NCBI RefSeq assembly: GCF_007991215.1
Contig: NZ_BJXX01000015.1
Location: forward strand, 1 to 58,801
Origin: Aneurinibacillus danicus
Lineage (GTDB): Bacteria; Bacillota; Bacilli; Aneurinibacillales; Aneurinibacillaceae
Reading direction: 5' to 3'
Length of the DNA stretch: 58,801 bases
The number at the start of each line of letters is the position of its first letter. The first letter of the stretch is position 1. The notes under the pieces were generated by a model. That model did not search any database and had not been told where the DNA came from. It worked only from the letters and a program-made list of their open reading frames with translations. The translations under genes and the position numbers were made by a program. Of this stretch, positions 27,261-35,776 are shown piece by piece.

Positions 27261-27314
27261 CGCTCTTCCCATCACTTTCATATCGGGGTTGCGGCTGAAA
27301 AGCCATGGTGGTTT
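27261..27314 (-). repeat. Dispersed intergenic repeat, copy E (left end only)
   Basis: On the minus strand: AAACCACCATGGCTTTTCAG, then CCGCAACCCCG and ATGAAAGTGATGGGAAG. It is cut before the purine-rich arm and abuts the ald terminator. Confidence 0.7.
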
Positions 27315-27317
27315 GCT

Positions 27318-27361
27318 AAAAAACGATAGCACCGGCGCATAGGTGCGGTGCTATCGTTTTT
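27318..27361 (-). terminator. Terminator of ald
   Basis: A perfect stem of about 17 bp, AAAAAACGATAGCACCG/CGGTGCTATCGTTTTTT, twelve bases beyond the ald stop. Confidence 0.92.
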
Positions 27362-27372
27362 TAAGGCCGTTA

Positions 27373-28506
27373 CTATACAGTTACCGTTCCGTTATTTAAA
27401 ATATCGTTTACGTCTACATACGTATAGCCCAATGCATCAGCTACCGCTTTGTACGTTACTTTGCCGTCCACTACGTTGATACCGCGAGCCAGTGCACGGT
27501 TTTCAAGCGATGCTTTTGCATAGCCTTTGTTTGCGATTTGCAGCGCATACGGAACCGTTACGTTAGTTAGCGCCATTGTAGATGTGCGGGCTACGGCGCC
27601 CGGCATATTGGCTACCGCATAGTGAACCACGCCGTGCTTCACATAAGTCGGTTCACTGTGTGTCGTTACGCGGTCAATCGTCTCAATGGATCCGCCCTGG
27701 TCAATAGCTACGTCCACGATAACAGAACCCGCCTCCATCGCTTTTACCATCTCTTCCGTAACAAGGCGAGGTGCGCGCGCACCCGGAATAAGAACCGCAC
27801 CTATAAGCAGGTCCGCTTCTTTTACAGCTTTTGCGATGTTGTACGGATTGGACATTAATGTTTGGATGCGGCCCTGGAACTGGTCATCCAGTTGGCGCAG
27901 GCGATCCGGGTTAATATCAAGCAGAGTCACTTTTGCGCCCATGCCCAGCGCGATTTTTGCCGCGTTCATACCCACGATACCGCCGCCGATGATCGTTACG
28001 CGACCGGCATCTACACCAGGTACGCCGGCGAGCAGTACACCTTTCCCCCCTTTAGATTTCTCAAGGAATTGCGCGCCAATCTGAACGGACATACGTCCAG
28101 CTACTTCGCTCATCGGCATAAGCAACGGCAGTGCACCGTTGTCAAGCTGAATGGTTTCATATGCAATTGCCGTTACTTTCTTCTCTACAAGCGCTTTGGT
28201 AAGTGCCGCTTCTGGAGCAAGGTGAAGATACGTGAACAGAACCAATCCTTCGCGGAAATACTGGAACTCCTCTGCCAGCGGCTCTTTTACTTTCATCACC
28301 ATATCGGCTGCCCATGCTTCCCCGGCTGTTTCCACAATTTTTGCGCCTTCGCTTATATACTCTTCGTTGGTAAATCCGCTGCCAAGTCCGGCTTCTGTCT
28401 CCACGAGCACCTGGTGTCCGGCCTGTACAAGCGTCGCTACGCCTGCCGGTGTAATGGCTACGCGGTTTTCGTTATTTTTTATCTCCTTCGGTACACCAAT
28501 AATCAT
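27373..28506 (-). CDS. ald: Alanine dehydrogenase
   Basis: A 377-aa NAD-dependent enzyme that converts alanine to pyruvate and ammonia, used for growth on alanine and in sporulation/germination metabolism. Family marks: [20 protein letters not shown] at the start with the catalytic-site Lys/Arg, EPLAEEF, and the Rossmann motif [18 protein letters not shown] (about residue 172). Length is typical. AAGGAGG precedes the ATG at 28506; the reading to 28566 is just an extension. A PucR-family regulator gene lies upstream in the same direction. Confidence 0.96.
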   Translation of the reverse strand: MIIGVPKEIKNNENRVAITPAGVATLVQAGHQVLVETEAGLGSGFTNEEYISEGAKIVETAGEAWAADMVMKVKEPLAEEFQYFREGLVLFTYLHLAPEAALTKALVEKKVTAIAYETIQLDNGALPLLMPMSEVAGRMSVQIGAQFLEKSKGGKGVLLAGVPGVDAGRVTIIGGGIVGMNAAKIALGMGAKVTLLDINPDRLRQLDDQFQGRIQTLMSNPYNIAKAVKEADLLIGAVLIPGARAPRLVTEEMVKAMEAGSVIVDVAIDQGGSIETIDRVTTHSEPTYVKHGVVHYAVANMPGAVARTSTMALTNVTVPYALQIANKGYAKASLENRALARGINVVDGKVTYKAVADALGYTYVDVNDILNNGTVTV

Positions 28507-28742
28507 CGTTATAACCTCCTTGTATTCATCAGGAACCCACTGTCTATCCATACAGTTTGCATGCATGTCTACTTATTTTATATTTTATGGCTTTTTAATG
28601 AATTTTTCTTTGTATGAAAGCTTAAAAATTCCCTTTACTTGTTTGTGGATTTCCACAACAGGGTATTTCATAAACCGTCTTCATTCTTTATCTATAGGTT
28701 TTCCCAGAAATAAAAAAGAATCCCTCGATTGAAGAGATTCCT

Positions 28743-29996
28743 TTAATTGTTATATTTTCGCAGCTTAATATCCAAAAACAGCATAACACGGTCATTCGGA
28801 TTGTTCAAATCGATATCGCCCACTTCACAAATGCGTTTCAGGCGATAGCCGAGCGTGTTGGGATGAATGTGCAGTTGCTTTGCCGTTTGATTGATTTTTC
28901 CTGTATTATCAAGAAAAATTTCCAGCGTCTCAAGAAGATTCCCCTGATTTTCTGTATCATAAGCCAGAATGCGTTCAAGCTTGGGATTATGATACTTCAT
29001 CTGTCGGTTCCACTGCTTAAGCCTTGGAAACAGGCGGTATATACCCAGTTCCTGATACCCTTCCACCGTCTGCAGTTCATCCGGCAGCGCTTTTTTAATC
29101 TGCATCACTTCCAGAGCCTGCTGGTAACTGAGCCACACCTCTGAAGGATCGGTGACGGGCTCGCCATATGCAGCTGCCATTGTCTCGCTGCCGAACCGGC
29201 GCGTAAGCCGCTTGCGTAATTGGTGAATAAACGTCTTACTGGCCTCTTCCGCTCTCTCCCGCTCCCCTTCTTCCAAACCAGCCAAAACAATCACTTGCCT
29301 GTCGTCAAACGTCCACAAGGGACGATAACGGAATGGAAAAAACTCACCCAGATTGCTAAACAGATAACTGAGTTCTTTTTGCATATTGTTCCACAGTTCA
29401 TCCGAGCAGCGTGTTTCCAGAATAAGTACCACCATGACAGGCGGCAGATGAAGACGAAGCTGAGCTGCCGTTTTCTCGATATCAAGGGACTCTCCTGCAC
29501 TGCGTGAGAGCAACTGCCAGAAGAACTGGTTCCGTTTCTCCTCCTGCTTGGCGTGCCGATCCCTGCGGTGCAACAGGCGCGGCAATGCAAGGCGGGCCGC
29601 ACGTTTCAACACTTCCAGATCTTTATCGTCCAGAGGTCGAACCGCCTCCTGTACCCAGATGTAACCGAATACTTCCTGGCCGCGGCGAATGGACACGGCT
29701 ACCCGATTGTTGAGTCCTACTTCTTTGACGGCGGGTACACGCACCGGCTCATCGCTGTACATGAGCGCCTGGATAACCCCGTCTTTCCAGAAGCGAATCA
29801 GCACTTCTTCGGGAACTTTACGTTTCATAATCGTTTGAACGCGCACCGGATCTGTTGCATCGCCATGCGTACTATAAGCGATCACATGGTGATTCATATC
29901 TTCAATGGTAATCGGATTTCCCACTCGCTCCGTAATCATGTCCGCCAGCTCCATCAAATCGGAAAACTCTTCAAACGCCTCCACGCTCGTTCTCAC
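28743..29996 (-). CDS. adeR: PucR/CdaR-family activator, AdeR-like (ald regulator)
   Basis: A 417-aa regulator with an N-terminal sensory region, a central GGDEF-like CdaR segment and the C-terminal HTH_30 helix-turn-helix (INQTAKQLHIHPNTLGYRLK, about 375-395). Bacillus AdeR has this layout and activates ald; the pairing with ald here supports the name. In B. subtilis the two genes are divergent, while here they are codirectional, with about 240 bases between them. The start is unsure: the GTG at 29996 has little ribosome site, and a GTG 12 bases later has GAGAGGTGAG before it. Confidence 0.75.
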   Translation of the reverse strand: MRTSVEAFEEFSDLMELADMITERVGNPITIEDMNHHVIAYSTHGDATDPVRVQTIMKRKVPEEVLIRFWKDGVIQALMYSDEPVRVPAVKEVGLNNRVAVSIRRGQEVFGYIWVQEAVRPLDDKDLEVLKRAARLALPRLLHRRDRHAKQEEKRNQFFWQLLSRSAGESLDIEKTAAQLRLHLPPVMVVLILETRCSDELWNNMQKELSYLFSNLGEFFPFRYRPLWTFDDRQVIVLAGLEEGERERAEEASKTFIHQLRKRLTRRFGSETMAAAYGEPVTDPSEVWLSYQQALEVMQIKKALPDELQTVEGYQELGIYRLFPRLKQWNRQMKYHNPKLERILAYDTENQGNLLETLEIFLDNTGKINQTAKQLHIHPNTLGYRLKRICEVGDIDLNNPNDRVMLFLDIKLRKYNN

Positions 29997-30034
29997 CTCT
30001 CGCTTCGTCCATTTTTAATTATATACGTACGAAA

Positions 30035-30058
30035 AAAAGCCGCTTATACAGCGACTTA
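30035..30058 (-). terminator. Terminator downstream of the tRNA-Leu-like gene
   Basis: AGTCGCT/AGCGGCT (one wobble) followed by seven Ts on the minus strand, 25 bases after the tRNA-like CCA end. Confidence 0.7.
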
Positions 30059-30082
30059 AGTACCCTATATATGGAAATATAC

Positions 30083-30165
30083 TGGTGCAGATAGAGAATC
30101 CGACTTCATGGCATTGCTACCACTACATCCTGATCTAACGTGTCTGCCGATTCTGCCACATTCGC
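30083..30165 (-). tRNA. tRNA-Leu(CAG)-like gene, probably degenerate
   Basis: The minus strand begins GCGAATGTGGCAGAATCGGC and ends in GCACCA. The D-arm GGCAGAATCGGCAGACAC fits bacterial tRNA-Leu, the anticodon region reads GATCAGGAT, and a variable arm GGTA-GCAA-TGCC is present. Defects: the anticodon loop seems one base short, its stem has a mismatch, the T-stem is only three or so pairs, and the acceptor has one A-C mismatch. An AT-rich promoter-like region precedes it and a terminator follows. It could be a pseudogene or a phage-type variant tRNA. Confidence 0.55.
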
Positions 30166-30305
30166 TAAAAAAATTCAACATTTTACCTATTTTGATGGTA
30201 AAATAAAAGCAGTTATTACATAAAATATATAAAATCGATGCAAAAAGAATATATCACGGTACAGCGTTGCTAGTCAAGAAAAAGTTGAGGAGGCTGTGAA
30301 CAGCT

Positions 30306-30752
30306 TTGGAAGAACAGAATCGACGCCAATTTTTTCGTCTGCCGCTCCCCCATCCGCTTAGCTCCGATGTCACCATTATCCGCATTAAAGAAAACGCCAT
30401 TGAAACCGGAAAAGCACAGGTACTAATCGAGGACATCAGTCCGGGAGGGCTTCGCTTCGTCTCTGATGTGAGATTGCCTGCTACCCCTCAGGTTATTCTC
30501 GAATTCGAAACAGAAATCATGAATAAGACCTTACAGCTTCCCGGCTATATTGTACGTAAAATTCTGCGTGATCAGCAGGGCATTTATGAATACGGTGTCA
30601 AATTCACACTCGATGAGGGCACATACACGGAACTGATTCCGCTTCTGCAATTACTAGCCATTCGCCTGCGCCGTACCCCTATCGTCGGCGGCTGCCGGTT
30701 TGCGACAAATGAAGAGCTTGAAAAATTCAACCCAAACAGCAAATCTTCATAA
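30306..30752 (+). CDS. PilZ-domain c-di-GMP receptor
   Basis: A 148-aa single-domain PilZ protein. The c-di-GMP-binding motifs are present: RRQFFR at residues 5-10 (RxxxR) and EDISPGGLRF at about 45 (D/NxSxxG). The start is the TTG at 30306, about 13 bases after GAGGAGG; no ATG fits. A repaired version of the 24002 pseudogene would align over its length. It is convergent with the tcy operon, with a complete dispersed repeat between. The cellular partner is unknown. Confidence 0.82.
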   Translation: MEEQNRRQFFRLPLPHPLSSDVTIIRIKENAIETGKAQVLIEDISPGGLRFVSDVRLPATPQVILEFETEIMNKTLQLPGYIVRKILRDQQGIYEYGVKFTLDEGTYTELIPLLQLLAIRLRRTPIVGGCRFATNEELEKFNPNSKSS

Positions 30753-30773
30753 TGATACAAAAAGGAGACTTCT

Positions 30774-30960
30774 TTTTCTGTGAAAATCATGCGAAAAGAA
30801 AGAAGAGAAAAAAGAGCCGGAGAAGAAAAAGGCATTCGCCTTTTTCCACATTGAAATCATTGTCTCGTTCTCTCCTCTCTTTTCCTTCGTACCACTAAAG
30901 TCAGCCGCCCTTCCCATGATTTTCACGCCGGGGTTGCGGCTGCAAAACCATAGCAGTTTT
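30774..30960 (-). repeat. Dispersed intergenic repeat, copy F (complete, inverted)
   Basis: A complete copy on the minus strand. The right end TTTTCTGTGAAAATCATG begins 22 bases after the PilZ stop. The left end touches the tcyC stop. The central hairpin AAAAAGGCA/TTCGCCTTTTT is present. Confidence 0.85.
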
Positions 30961-31707
30961 TTATATATTCGTTATCTTACTTAAGAACTGCATCGTCCGT
31001 TCATGCTGCGTGTTTTCGAAAATCTGTTCAGGCGGCCCTTCTTCAACAATGCGCCCCCCATCAATGAAAATCACCTTGTCCGCCGCTTCGCGGGCGAAGT
31101 TCATCTCATGGGTAACAACCACCATCGTCATTCCTTCAGCGGCCAGCTCTTTCATTACCTTCAGCACTTCCCCTACAAGCTCAGGGTCCAATGCCGAGGT
31201 AGGTTCATCAAACAAAATGACGTCCGGATCCATCGCCATTGCACGTGCGATTCCTACCCGCTGCTGTTGTCCGCCTGAGAGCTGATGCGGATACATCTCC
31301 GCCCGGTTCTCCAACCCTACCTTTCTCAACAATTCCAGCGCCCTCTTACGCGCGGCATCCCTGGAACGGCCAAGCACCGTTACCTGCCCCTCCATAATAT
31401 TCTCTGCCGCCGTCATATGTGGAAACAAATTATAGTTTTGAAATACCATGCCTGTCTGTTTCCGTAAAGCAATTATGTCCTGTTCTTTAATCTTCACGCT
31501 CTCTGTAAAAACGAGATGACGATTGCCCAATGTAATCTCGCCTGCAGTAGGAATCTCAAGCAGGTTCAAACAGCGCAGCAGCGTTGTCTTGCCTGAGCCG
31601 GAGGGACCGATAATTACCACGGTTTCCCCCTTCTTCACCTTCATATCGATTCCCTGTAATACCTCCAGGTTTCCAAATCGTTTATGCAGATTCTTAACTT
31701 CAATCAT
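30961..31707 (-). CDS. tcyC: Cystine ABC transporter ATP-binding protein
   Basis: A 248-aa ATPase of the polar amino acid uptake family. Walker [11 protein letters not shown] (about residue 34), signature LSGGQQQR, Walker [15 protein letters not shown], and H-loop VVTHEMNFA. It closes the operon tcyA-tcyB-tcyC, 15 bases after tcyB. Assignment to cystine depends on the binding protein, which resembles TcyA. The stop codon adjoins the left end of repeat copy F, which may serve as terminator. Confidence 0.9.
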   Translation of the reverse strand: MIEVKNLHKRFGNLEVLQGIDMKVKKGETVVIIGPSGSGKTTLLRCLNLLEIPTAGEITLGNRHLVFTESVKIKEQDIIALRKQTGMVFQNYNLFPHMTAAENIMEGQVTVLGRSRDAARKRALELLRKVGLENRAEMYPHQLSGGQQQRVGIARAMAMDPDVILFDEPTSALDPELVGEVLKVMKELAAEGMTMVVVTHEMNFAREAADKVIFIDGGRIVEEGPPEQIFENTQHERTMQFLSKITNI

Positions 31708-31722
31708 CGCACAGCCTCCATC

Positions 31723-32400
31723 TTACTTCTGAACATACCGTTCAAATCGATGTTCAAGCGAGTTCTGCAGGGCAGAAAGCACGGTGCTGAACAGTAGATA
31801 AATAACGGCCACCTCAATGTAGATCCAGAGCGGCTCATACGTCGCTGCTACCACTTGTTGGGAGGTCTGAAACATCTCCGTTACCGTAATAGTTGCGGCA
31901 AGCGATGTATCCTTAACCAGACTGATAAACGAATTGCCAAGCGGCGGCACGGTAACACGGGCCGCCTGCGGCAAAATAATTCTCTTTAGGGCCTGGCGTC
32001 GTGTCATGCCGATAGAATAAGCTGCTTCCCACTGTCCTTTTGAAATCGAAAGGATTGCCGCCCGCATAATTTCCGAATTATAAGCGCCCACGCTCAACGT
32101 GAAACCGATAACCGCCGCTACAAACCTATCAAGCGTGATACCGAGATTCGGCAGACCATAAAAGATAATGAACAGTTGAACAAGCAGCGGCGTTCCACGA
32201 ATCACCCATACGTAAAAGCGTGCGATGGCCGCAAGCGGTTTGATGCCCGAAATACGTGCAAGCGCCGTAAGCAAAGCAAGAATTAAACCAAGCGTAAAAG
32301 AAATTAAAGTAAGCGGTATGGTAACTTTAATTCCCGCCACCAGCATAGGCCAGAAAGAATCTAAGAGAATCGTAATAATTTGTTGGGTTCGTTCATCCAT
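31723..32400 (-). CDS. tcyB: Cystine ABC transporter permease
   Basis: A 225-aa integral membrane subunit with five or so helices of the HisMQ/GlnP family. Family marks: YVWVIRGTPLLVQLFIIFYG and the EAA-like loop SKGQWEAAYSIGMTRRQAL, followed by IILPQAARVTVPPLGNSFI. It lies 13 bases downstream of tcyA. Confidence 0.9.
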   Translation of the reverse strand: MDERTQQIITILLDSFWPMLVAGIKVTIPLTLISFTLGLILALLTALARISGIKPLAAIARFYVWVIRGTPLLVQLFIIFYGLPNLGITLDRFVAAVIGFTLSVGAYNSEIMRAAILSISKGQWEAAYSIGMTRRQALKRIILPQAARVTVPPLGNSFISLVKDTSLAATITVTEMFQTSQQVVAATYEPLWIYIEVAVIYLLFSTVLSALQNSLEHRFERYVQK

Positions 32401-32413
32401 TCTCTTTCACCTG

Positions 32414-33253
32414 TTATTTTGAGACGTCGGCGCCAAACCATTTTTTCGAAATCTTCAGGTATGTGCCATCTTTCTTCATATCGGCCAGCGCTTTATTTAC
32501 CGCTTCTACCAGCTCTGGATTGTTTTTGCGGAACAGCACACCGCTCTGTGAACCTTTCGGCTGCTCAGCGACTTTCTTAACCGGCACTTTCGGTTTTTGC
32601 TTTTTCAAATCGAGGAAAGATAGTCCATCATTTACAGTCGCGTCAATTCGTTTTGCCGCAAGCAAATCGATCGCCTGGTTAAATCCGTCCGTCGGTACAA
32701 TCTCCGCTCCGTTTGCTCTCGCGATGTCGGTCAAATTGCTGGTAAGCGATTGACCGGCTTTCTTTCCTTTCAAATCGGCAAACGACTTAATATCATGATT
32801 GCTCTCGTGTACGATAAGAACGGCTTTGGATACGATATAAGGGTCGGAAAAGTCATATTTCTTCTTTCGATCATCGCGGATTCCGACTTCATTCACTACG
32901 ATGTCAAAACGCTTTGCATCCAGTCCGGCAAACATGCCGTCCCACTTCGTCTCAATAAACTCCGGCTTTACGCCGAGGCGCCTGGCAATTTCTTCGGCGA
33001 TTTCCACATCAAAGCCTGTCAGCTTGCCGGATTTGTCATGGAACGTGAACGGTGCATACGTACCTTCTGTTCCGATTTTAATTTTGCCTTCTGATTTAAT
33101 TTGCGCCAGCAGATTGTCCGCCTTCCGCTCCTGGCTGCCGCCTGTTTGCTCTTGCTTGCCTCCCTGCTCCTGTCCGGCATTGTTTCCGCCGCAAGCAGTT
33201 AGAGTCAATGCAAACATAAGTAGAAAAATAAAAAGTATGCCTACTTTTTTCAT
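32414..33253 (-). CDS. tcyA: L-cystine-binding lipoprotein TcyA
   Basis: A 279-aa type-II binding protein. The lipobox LTAC (Cys about 21) follows a hydrophobic signal peptide. Strong TcyA-like segments are GTYAPFTFHDKSGKLTGFDV, ETKWDGMFAGLDAKRFD, and the terminal KISKKWFGADVSK. It captures cystine outside the membrane for TcyB/TcyC, feeding cysteine and, through it, methionine metabolism also seen in metH-yitJ. Other amino acids of the family cannot be excluded. Confidence 0.88.
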   Translation of the reverse strand: MKKVGILFIFLLMFALTLTACGGNNAGQEQGGKQEQTGGSQERKADNLLAQIKSEGKIKIGTEGTYAPFTFHDKSGKLTGFDVEIAEEIARRLGVKPEFIETKWDGMFAGLDAKRFDIVVNEVGIRDDRKKKYDFSDPYIVSKAVLIVHESNHDIKSFADLKGKKAGQSLTSNLTDIARANGAEIVPTDGFNQAIDLLAAKRIDATVNDGLSFLDLKKQKPKVPVKKVAEQPKGSQSGVLFRKNNPELVEAVNKALADMKKDGTYLKISKKWFGADVSK

Positions 33254-33353
33254 GTTTAATCCCCCAGTTATTTAATCGGAATTAATAATTTTCTGCTACG
33301 ATAGTAATGCGATTATCGAAAAATGTCAATATATCATTACAGATGACGGCCCT

Positions 33354-34274
33354 TTATTTCTTTACCTCAAATAGCAATGTAATCCATTCTTCGTCTACCT
33401 GCCGTTTCTTAAGAATGCATCCCCGCTCTTCATACACCTTCCGTACGTCCGCTTCCGCCCATTCTACAAGCCCGGAAACGATAAGCATGCCATCCGCTCG
33501 AATAAGCCGAAGACAGGTGTCCACCTGACGAACCGCTTCTTCTCCTCCTATATTGATTAAGATAAGATCGTACAACGATTCTCCAAGCAGAGTGTTGCCG
33601 TCCCCCACATACACCTCCGGAGCTCTCACTCCATTTAACGAAGCCATATATTCAATTTCTGACGGTGAAGATGGATTAATGTCAACTGCCAGTACAGAAG
33701 CCGCGCCGCGCATCTCACAGTAAATGGACAAGATACCCGATCCCGCACCGATGTCCAGCACATTCTTTCTCTCCAGGTTCATTTGCTCGATAAAACGAAG
33801 GCAACTCTGGGTTGTGCCGTGCTTGCCCGTGCCGAATGCGCCCCCGGGCTCAAATATTATCCGATATGGCTGCGAATATTTATCTGCTGCCTCTTCTTTT
33901 TTCCATACAGGTATTAATACCAGTTCATCGGATATTTCTTCAATATCAAAGTGCGCCTTCCAATCGTCTGCGTGCTGTAGTTCAGGTTCCTTCCATCTGC
34001 TCTCCCGCATGCCGAACGGAGCCAGTTCACGGTGCAGCGTTGCGAGTGATTGTTCTGCCTCCTTTTCGATATCCGCGCCTTCTTCTACCGCTTCATATGT
34101 AATGACGGTAACGTCCGTATCTTTCACCGCATAATCGTAGCCGTCCGGAATGCGCAGAATTTCCAAGGGCGCGTCTACCCAGCTATTCGCAAATCCCTTT
34201 TCACCGAGCAGATACATGACCGATTCCGTATCCGTCTCCGCCGGAAATACAAGCTGGTATTCAATCCACTGCAT
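33354..34274 (-). CDS. PrmA-like ribosomal protein L11 methyltransferase
   Basis: A 306-aa SAM-dependent methyltransferase. The PrmA-specific loop FGTGKHGTTQSCL (GTGxHxTT) comes before motif I VLDIGAGSGILSIY, then LILINIGGE where PrmA usually has an N/DxxANI-type motif. The N-terminal domain (WIEYQLVFPAETDTESVMYL) fits the PrmA substrate-recognition domain. The start at 34274 has AAAGGGG before it; longer readings have no support. Unlike most PrmA genes it is not next to dnaJ or rsmE, so it may be a divergent paralog acting on another protein. Confidence 0.72.
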   Translation of the reverse strand: MQWIEYQLVFPAETDTESVMYLLGEKGFANSWVDAPLEILRIPDGYDYAVKDTDVTVITYEAVEEGADIEKEAEQSLATLHRELAPFGMRESRWKEPELQHADDWKAHFDIEEISDELVLIPVWKKEEAADKYSQPYRIIFEPGGAFGTGKHGTTQSCLRFIEQMNLERKNVLDIGAGSGILSIYCEMRGAASVLAVDINPSSPSEIEYMASLNGVRAPEVYVGDGNTLLGESLYDLILINIGGEEAVRQVDTCLRLIRADGMLIVSGLVEWAEADVRKVYEERGCILKKRQVDEEWITLLFEVKK

Positions 34275-34324
34275 CTTTTCGTATCCCCTTTCTTCTCTTC
34301 CTGTATTTTCTTCAAACCTAAGTA

Positions 34325-34357
34325 TAAAAAACCTCCTATCCTGCGATAAGAGGTTTT
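34325..34357 (-). terminator. Terminator of the cta-sco cluster
   Basis: AAAACCTC..TATC/GATA..GAGGTTTTTT, a stem of about 13 bp followed by six Ts on the minus strand, just behind the sco stop. Confidence 0.88.
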
Positions 34358-34362
34358 CGTCA

Positions 34363-34971
34363 CTAATCATCAAGTAAATTGTTAATATCATCGACAATCT
34401 GTTCATTGTTCATACCGCTGCCCATCTTATAAATGGCGCGGATGTTTTGATTACCGTCTACAAGAAAAAGTTCGTTCGAATGCATAAAGATGCCGTTTCC
34501 CTGATCTTCTGCAAACACCTTAAACCCTTCCAAAACCTGTTTGGTTTCCTCAGGCGTACCGCGCAGAAACATCCAGCCGTCCGGCTTAATCCCCCGGGCT
34601 GCCGTATACTGCTGCAGCACCTGTCCGGTATCCCGCTTCGGGTCGAACGTGATTGTCATTAACAGCGCCTGACTGCCGAGAACGCCCTGTTCTTTCAGCT
34701 TTTGCTGTACCCGGATCAAGTTAAAATTCGTTGCCTGGCATACGTCCGGGCAATGTGTATAATGGAAAGAAACGAGGCGCACCTTGCCATCGGAATCACG
34801 CAATGCAACGGGTTTTCCGTACATGTCCGACATCGTAAAGGAAGGGGCCCGATCAAGCGTCGGAAGCTTGCTGGCCCCCCACCATAACTGATAGACAATC
34901 GTAAGGAGAACCGCCGCGATAAGCACGCCCGCTACCACGACAAACCAATAGCGTTTCAAGACCGAAGCCAT
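34363..34971 (-). CDS. SCO1/SenC copper chaperone for cytochrome oxidase
   Basis: A 202-aa membrane-anchored thioredoxin-fold protein with one N-terminal helix (about residues 8-30). The Cu-binding CxxxC is visible as CPDVC (about 75-79), and the partner His as FMHSNELFLVD (about 163). SCO proteins deliver copper to the CuA site of subunit II, which fits its place at the end of the cta cluster and the intact CuA motif of CtaC. The usual symbols are ypmQ or sco. Confidence 0.92.
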   Translation of the reverse strand: MASVLKRYWFVVVAGVLIAAVLLTIVYQLWWGASKLPTLDRAPSFTMSDMYGKPVALRDSDGKVRLVSFHYTHCPDVCQATNFNLIRVQQKLKEQGVLGSQALLMTITFDPKRDTGQVLQQYTAARGIKPDGWMFLRGTPEETKQVLEGFKVFAEDQGNGIFMHSNELFLVDGNQNIRAIYKMGSGMNNEQIVDDINNLLDD

Positions 34972-34999
34972 GGCTCCCCCAACTCCTTCTGCCGTCGTC

Positions 35000-35095
35000 C
35001 TATTCCCTCGTTGTCAGCCTGGAAAGGTACATAAAGATGAAAAACAGAATGAACGGAAATACGATATAGCCAAGCGCATAAAAAATGATGCCCAT
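35000..35095 (-). CDS. Single-pass membrane microprotein (31 aa) in the cta cluster
   Basis: A short frame between the subunit III gene and sco: an ATG at 35095 preceded by GGGGAGGG, and a product starting MGIIFYALGYIVFPF that is one hydrophobic helix ending in a basic tail (SRLTTRE). It is 15 bases downstream of the previous gene, in the same direction. The good ribosome site and operon position support translation. It could be a small oxidase subunit, standing where Bacillus has ctaF, though it is much shorter. Confidence 0.6.
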   Translation of the reverse strand: MGIIFYALGYIVFPFILFFIFMYLSRLTTRE

Positions 35096-35110
35096 GCCGT
35101 TCCCTCCCCG

Positions 35111-35740
35111 TTATAATTTACCGAGCTGCGAGAGCTTAATCCCGCACCACTCGGCAAACTGACCGATTTCGATCAAATCGCATTGGATGAAAACAAATAA
35201 CCCCATGATTACTGTATATATCCATACAGCTGTCGCTCCAGGGATGAAACGATTAAGCGCTTTTTCATTGTTCCGCATCTTGAAGTAAAACGCACGGAGG
35301 TAGAGCACGATGCAAATAAGAACGAGAATTTCCATAATCGCCTGCACAATGACATAGGCGGTCCAGGCTGCCGGGCCAAGCGACCGGTAGCTCTGGATAA
35401 GGGACCAGTCAATCACCACATAGCCGATCGCGGCAATCATCGCCAGCGCAAGCAAACCGAATGCAAGGCCGTCTTTGCGCTTCTTGTAGCTAATACCGCC
35501 GGCCAGAGTGAGCACTCCCAGCGCCACCAATAGAAGAACATTATAATTGACTAAATCCTGTACGTCGGCCGGCAGCGTAACGTTAAATACGTCCGGCGAC
35601 CAGCCGCGCAGGTACACATTCGATACGATAAACACGGCAAATGTAAACGTAAACGAAATCAATCCGAGCCATACGCCCAGCAAGCCGTTATCTTTGATGC
35701 CTTTCTTCGGCGCATGTTCTTCCCCTGCATGCACAGCCAT
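35111..35740 (-). CDS. ctaE: Cytochrome c oxidase subunit III
   Basis: A 209-aa protein with five predicted helices of the heme-copper oxidase subunit III family (start of helix 1 LLGVWLGLISFTFTFAVF). It supports proton-pumping by the CtaD/CtaC core. The sequence is less typical than Bacillus CtaE, and its length is about normal. The start at 35740 is chosen since GGAGG is 7 bases ahead; the ATG two codons upstream is too near it. No subunit IV (ctaF) follows. Confidence 0.8.
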   Translation of the reverse strand: MAVHAGEEHAPKKGIKDNGLLGVWLGLISFTFTFAVFIVSNVYLRGWSPDVFNVTLPADVQDLVNYNVLLLVALGVLTLAGGISYKKRKDGLAFGLLALAMIAAIGYVVIDWSLIQSYRSLGPAAWTAYVIVQAIMEILVLICIVLYLRAFYFKMRNNEKALNRFIPGATAVWIYTVIMGLFVFIQCDLIEIGQFAEWCGIKLSQLGKL

Positions 35741-35776
35741 GCTCATACCTCCTCCATCCCGCCGTAAGACGGAAAA

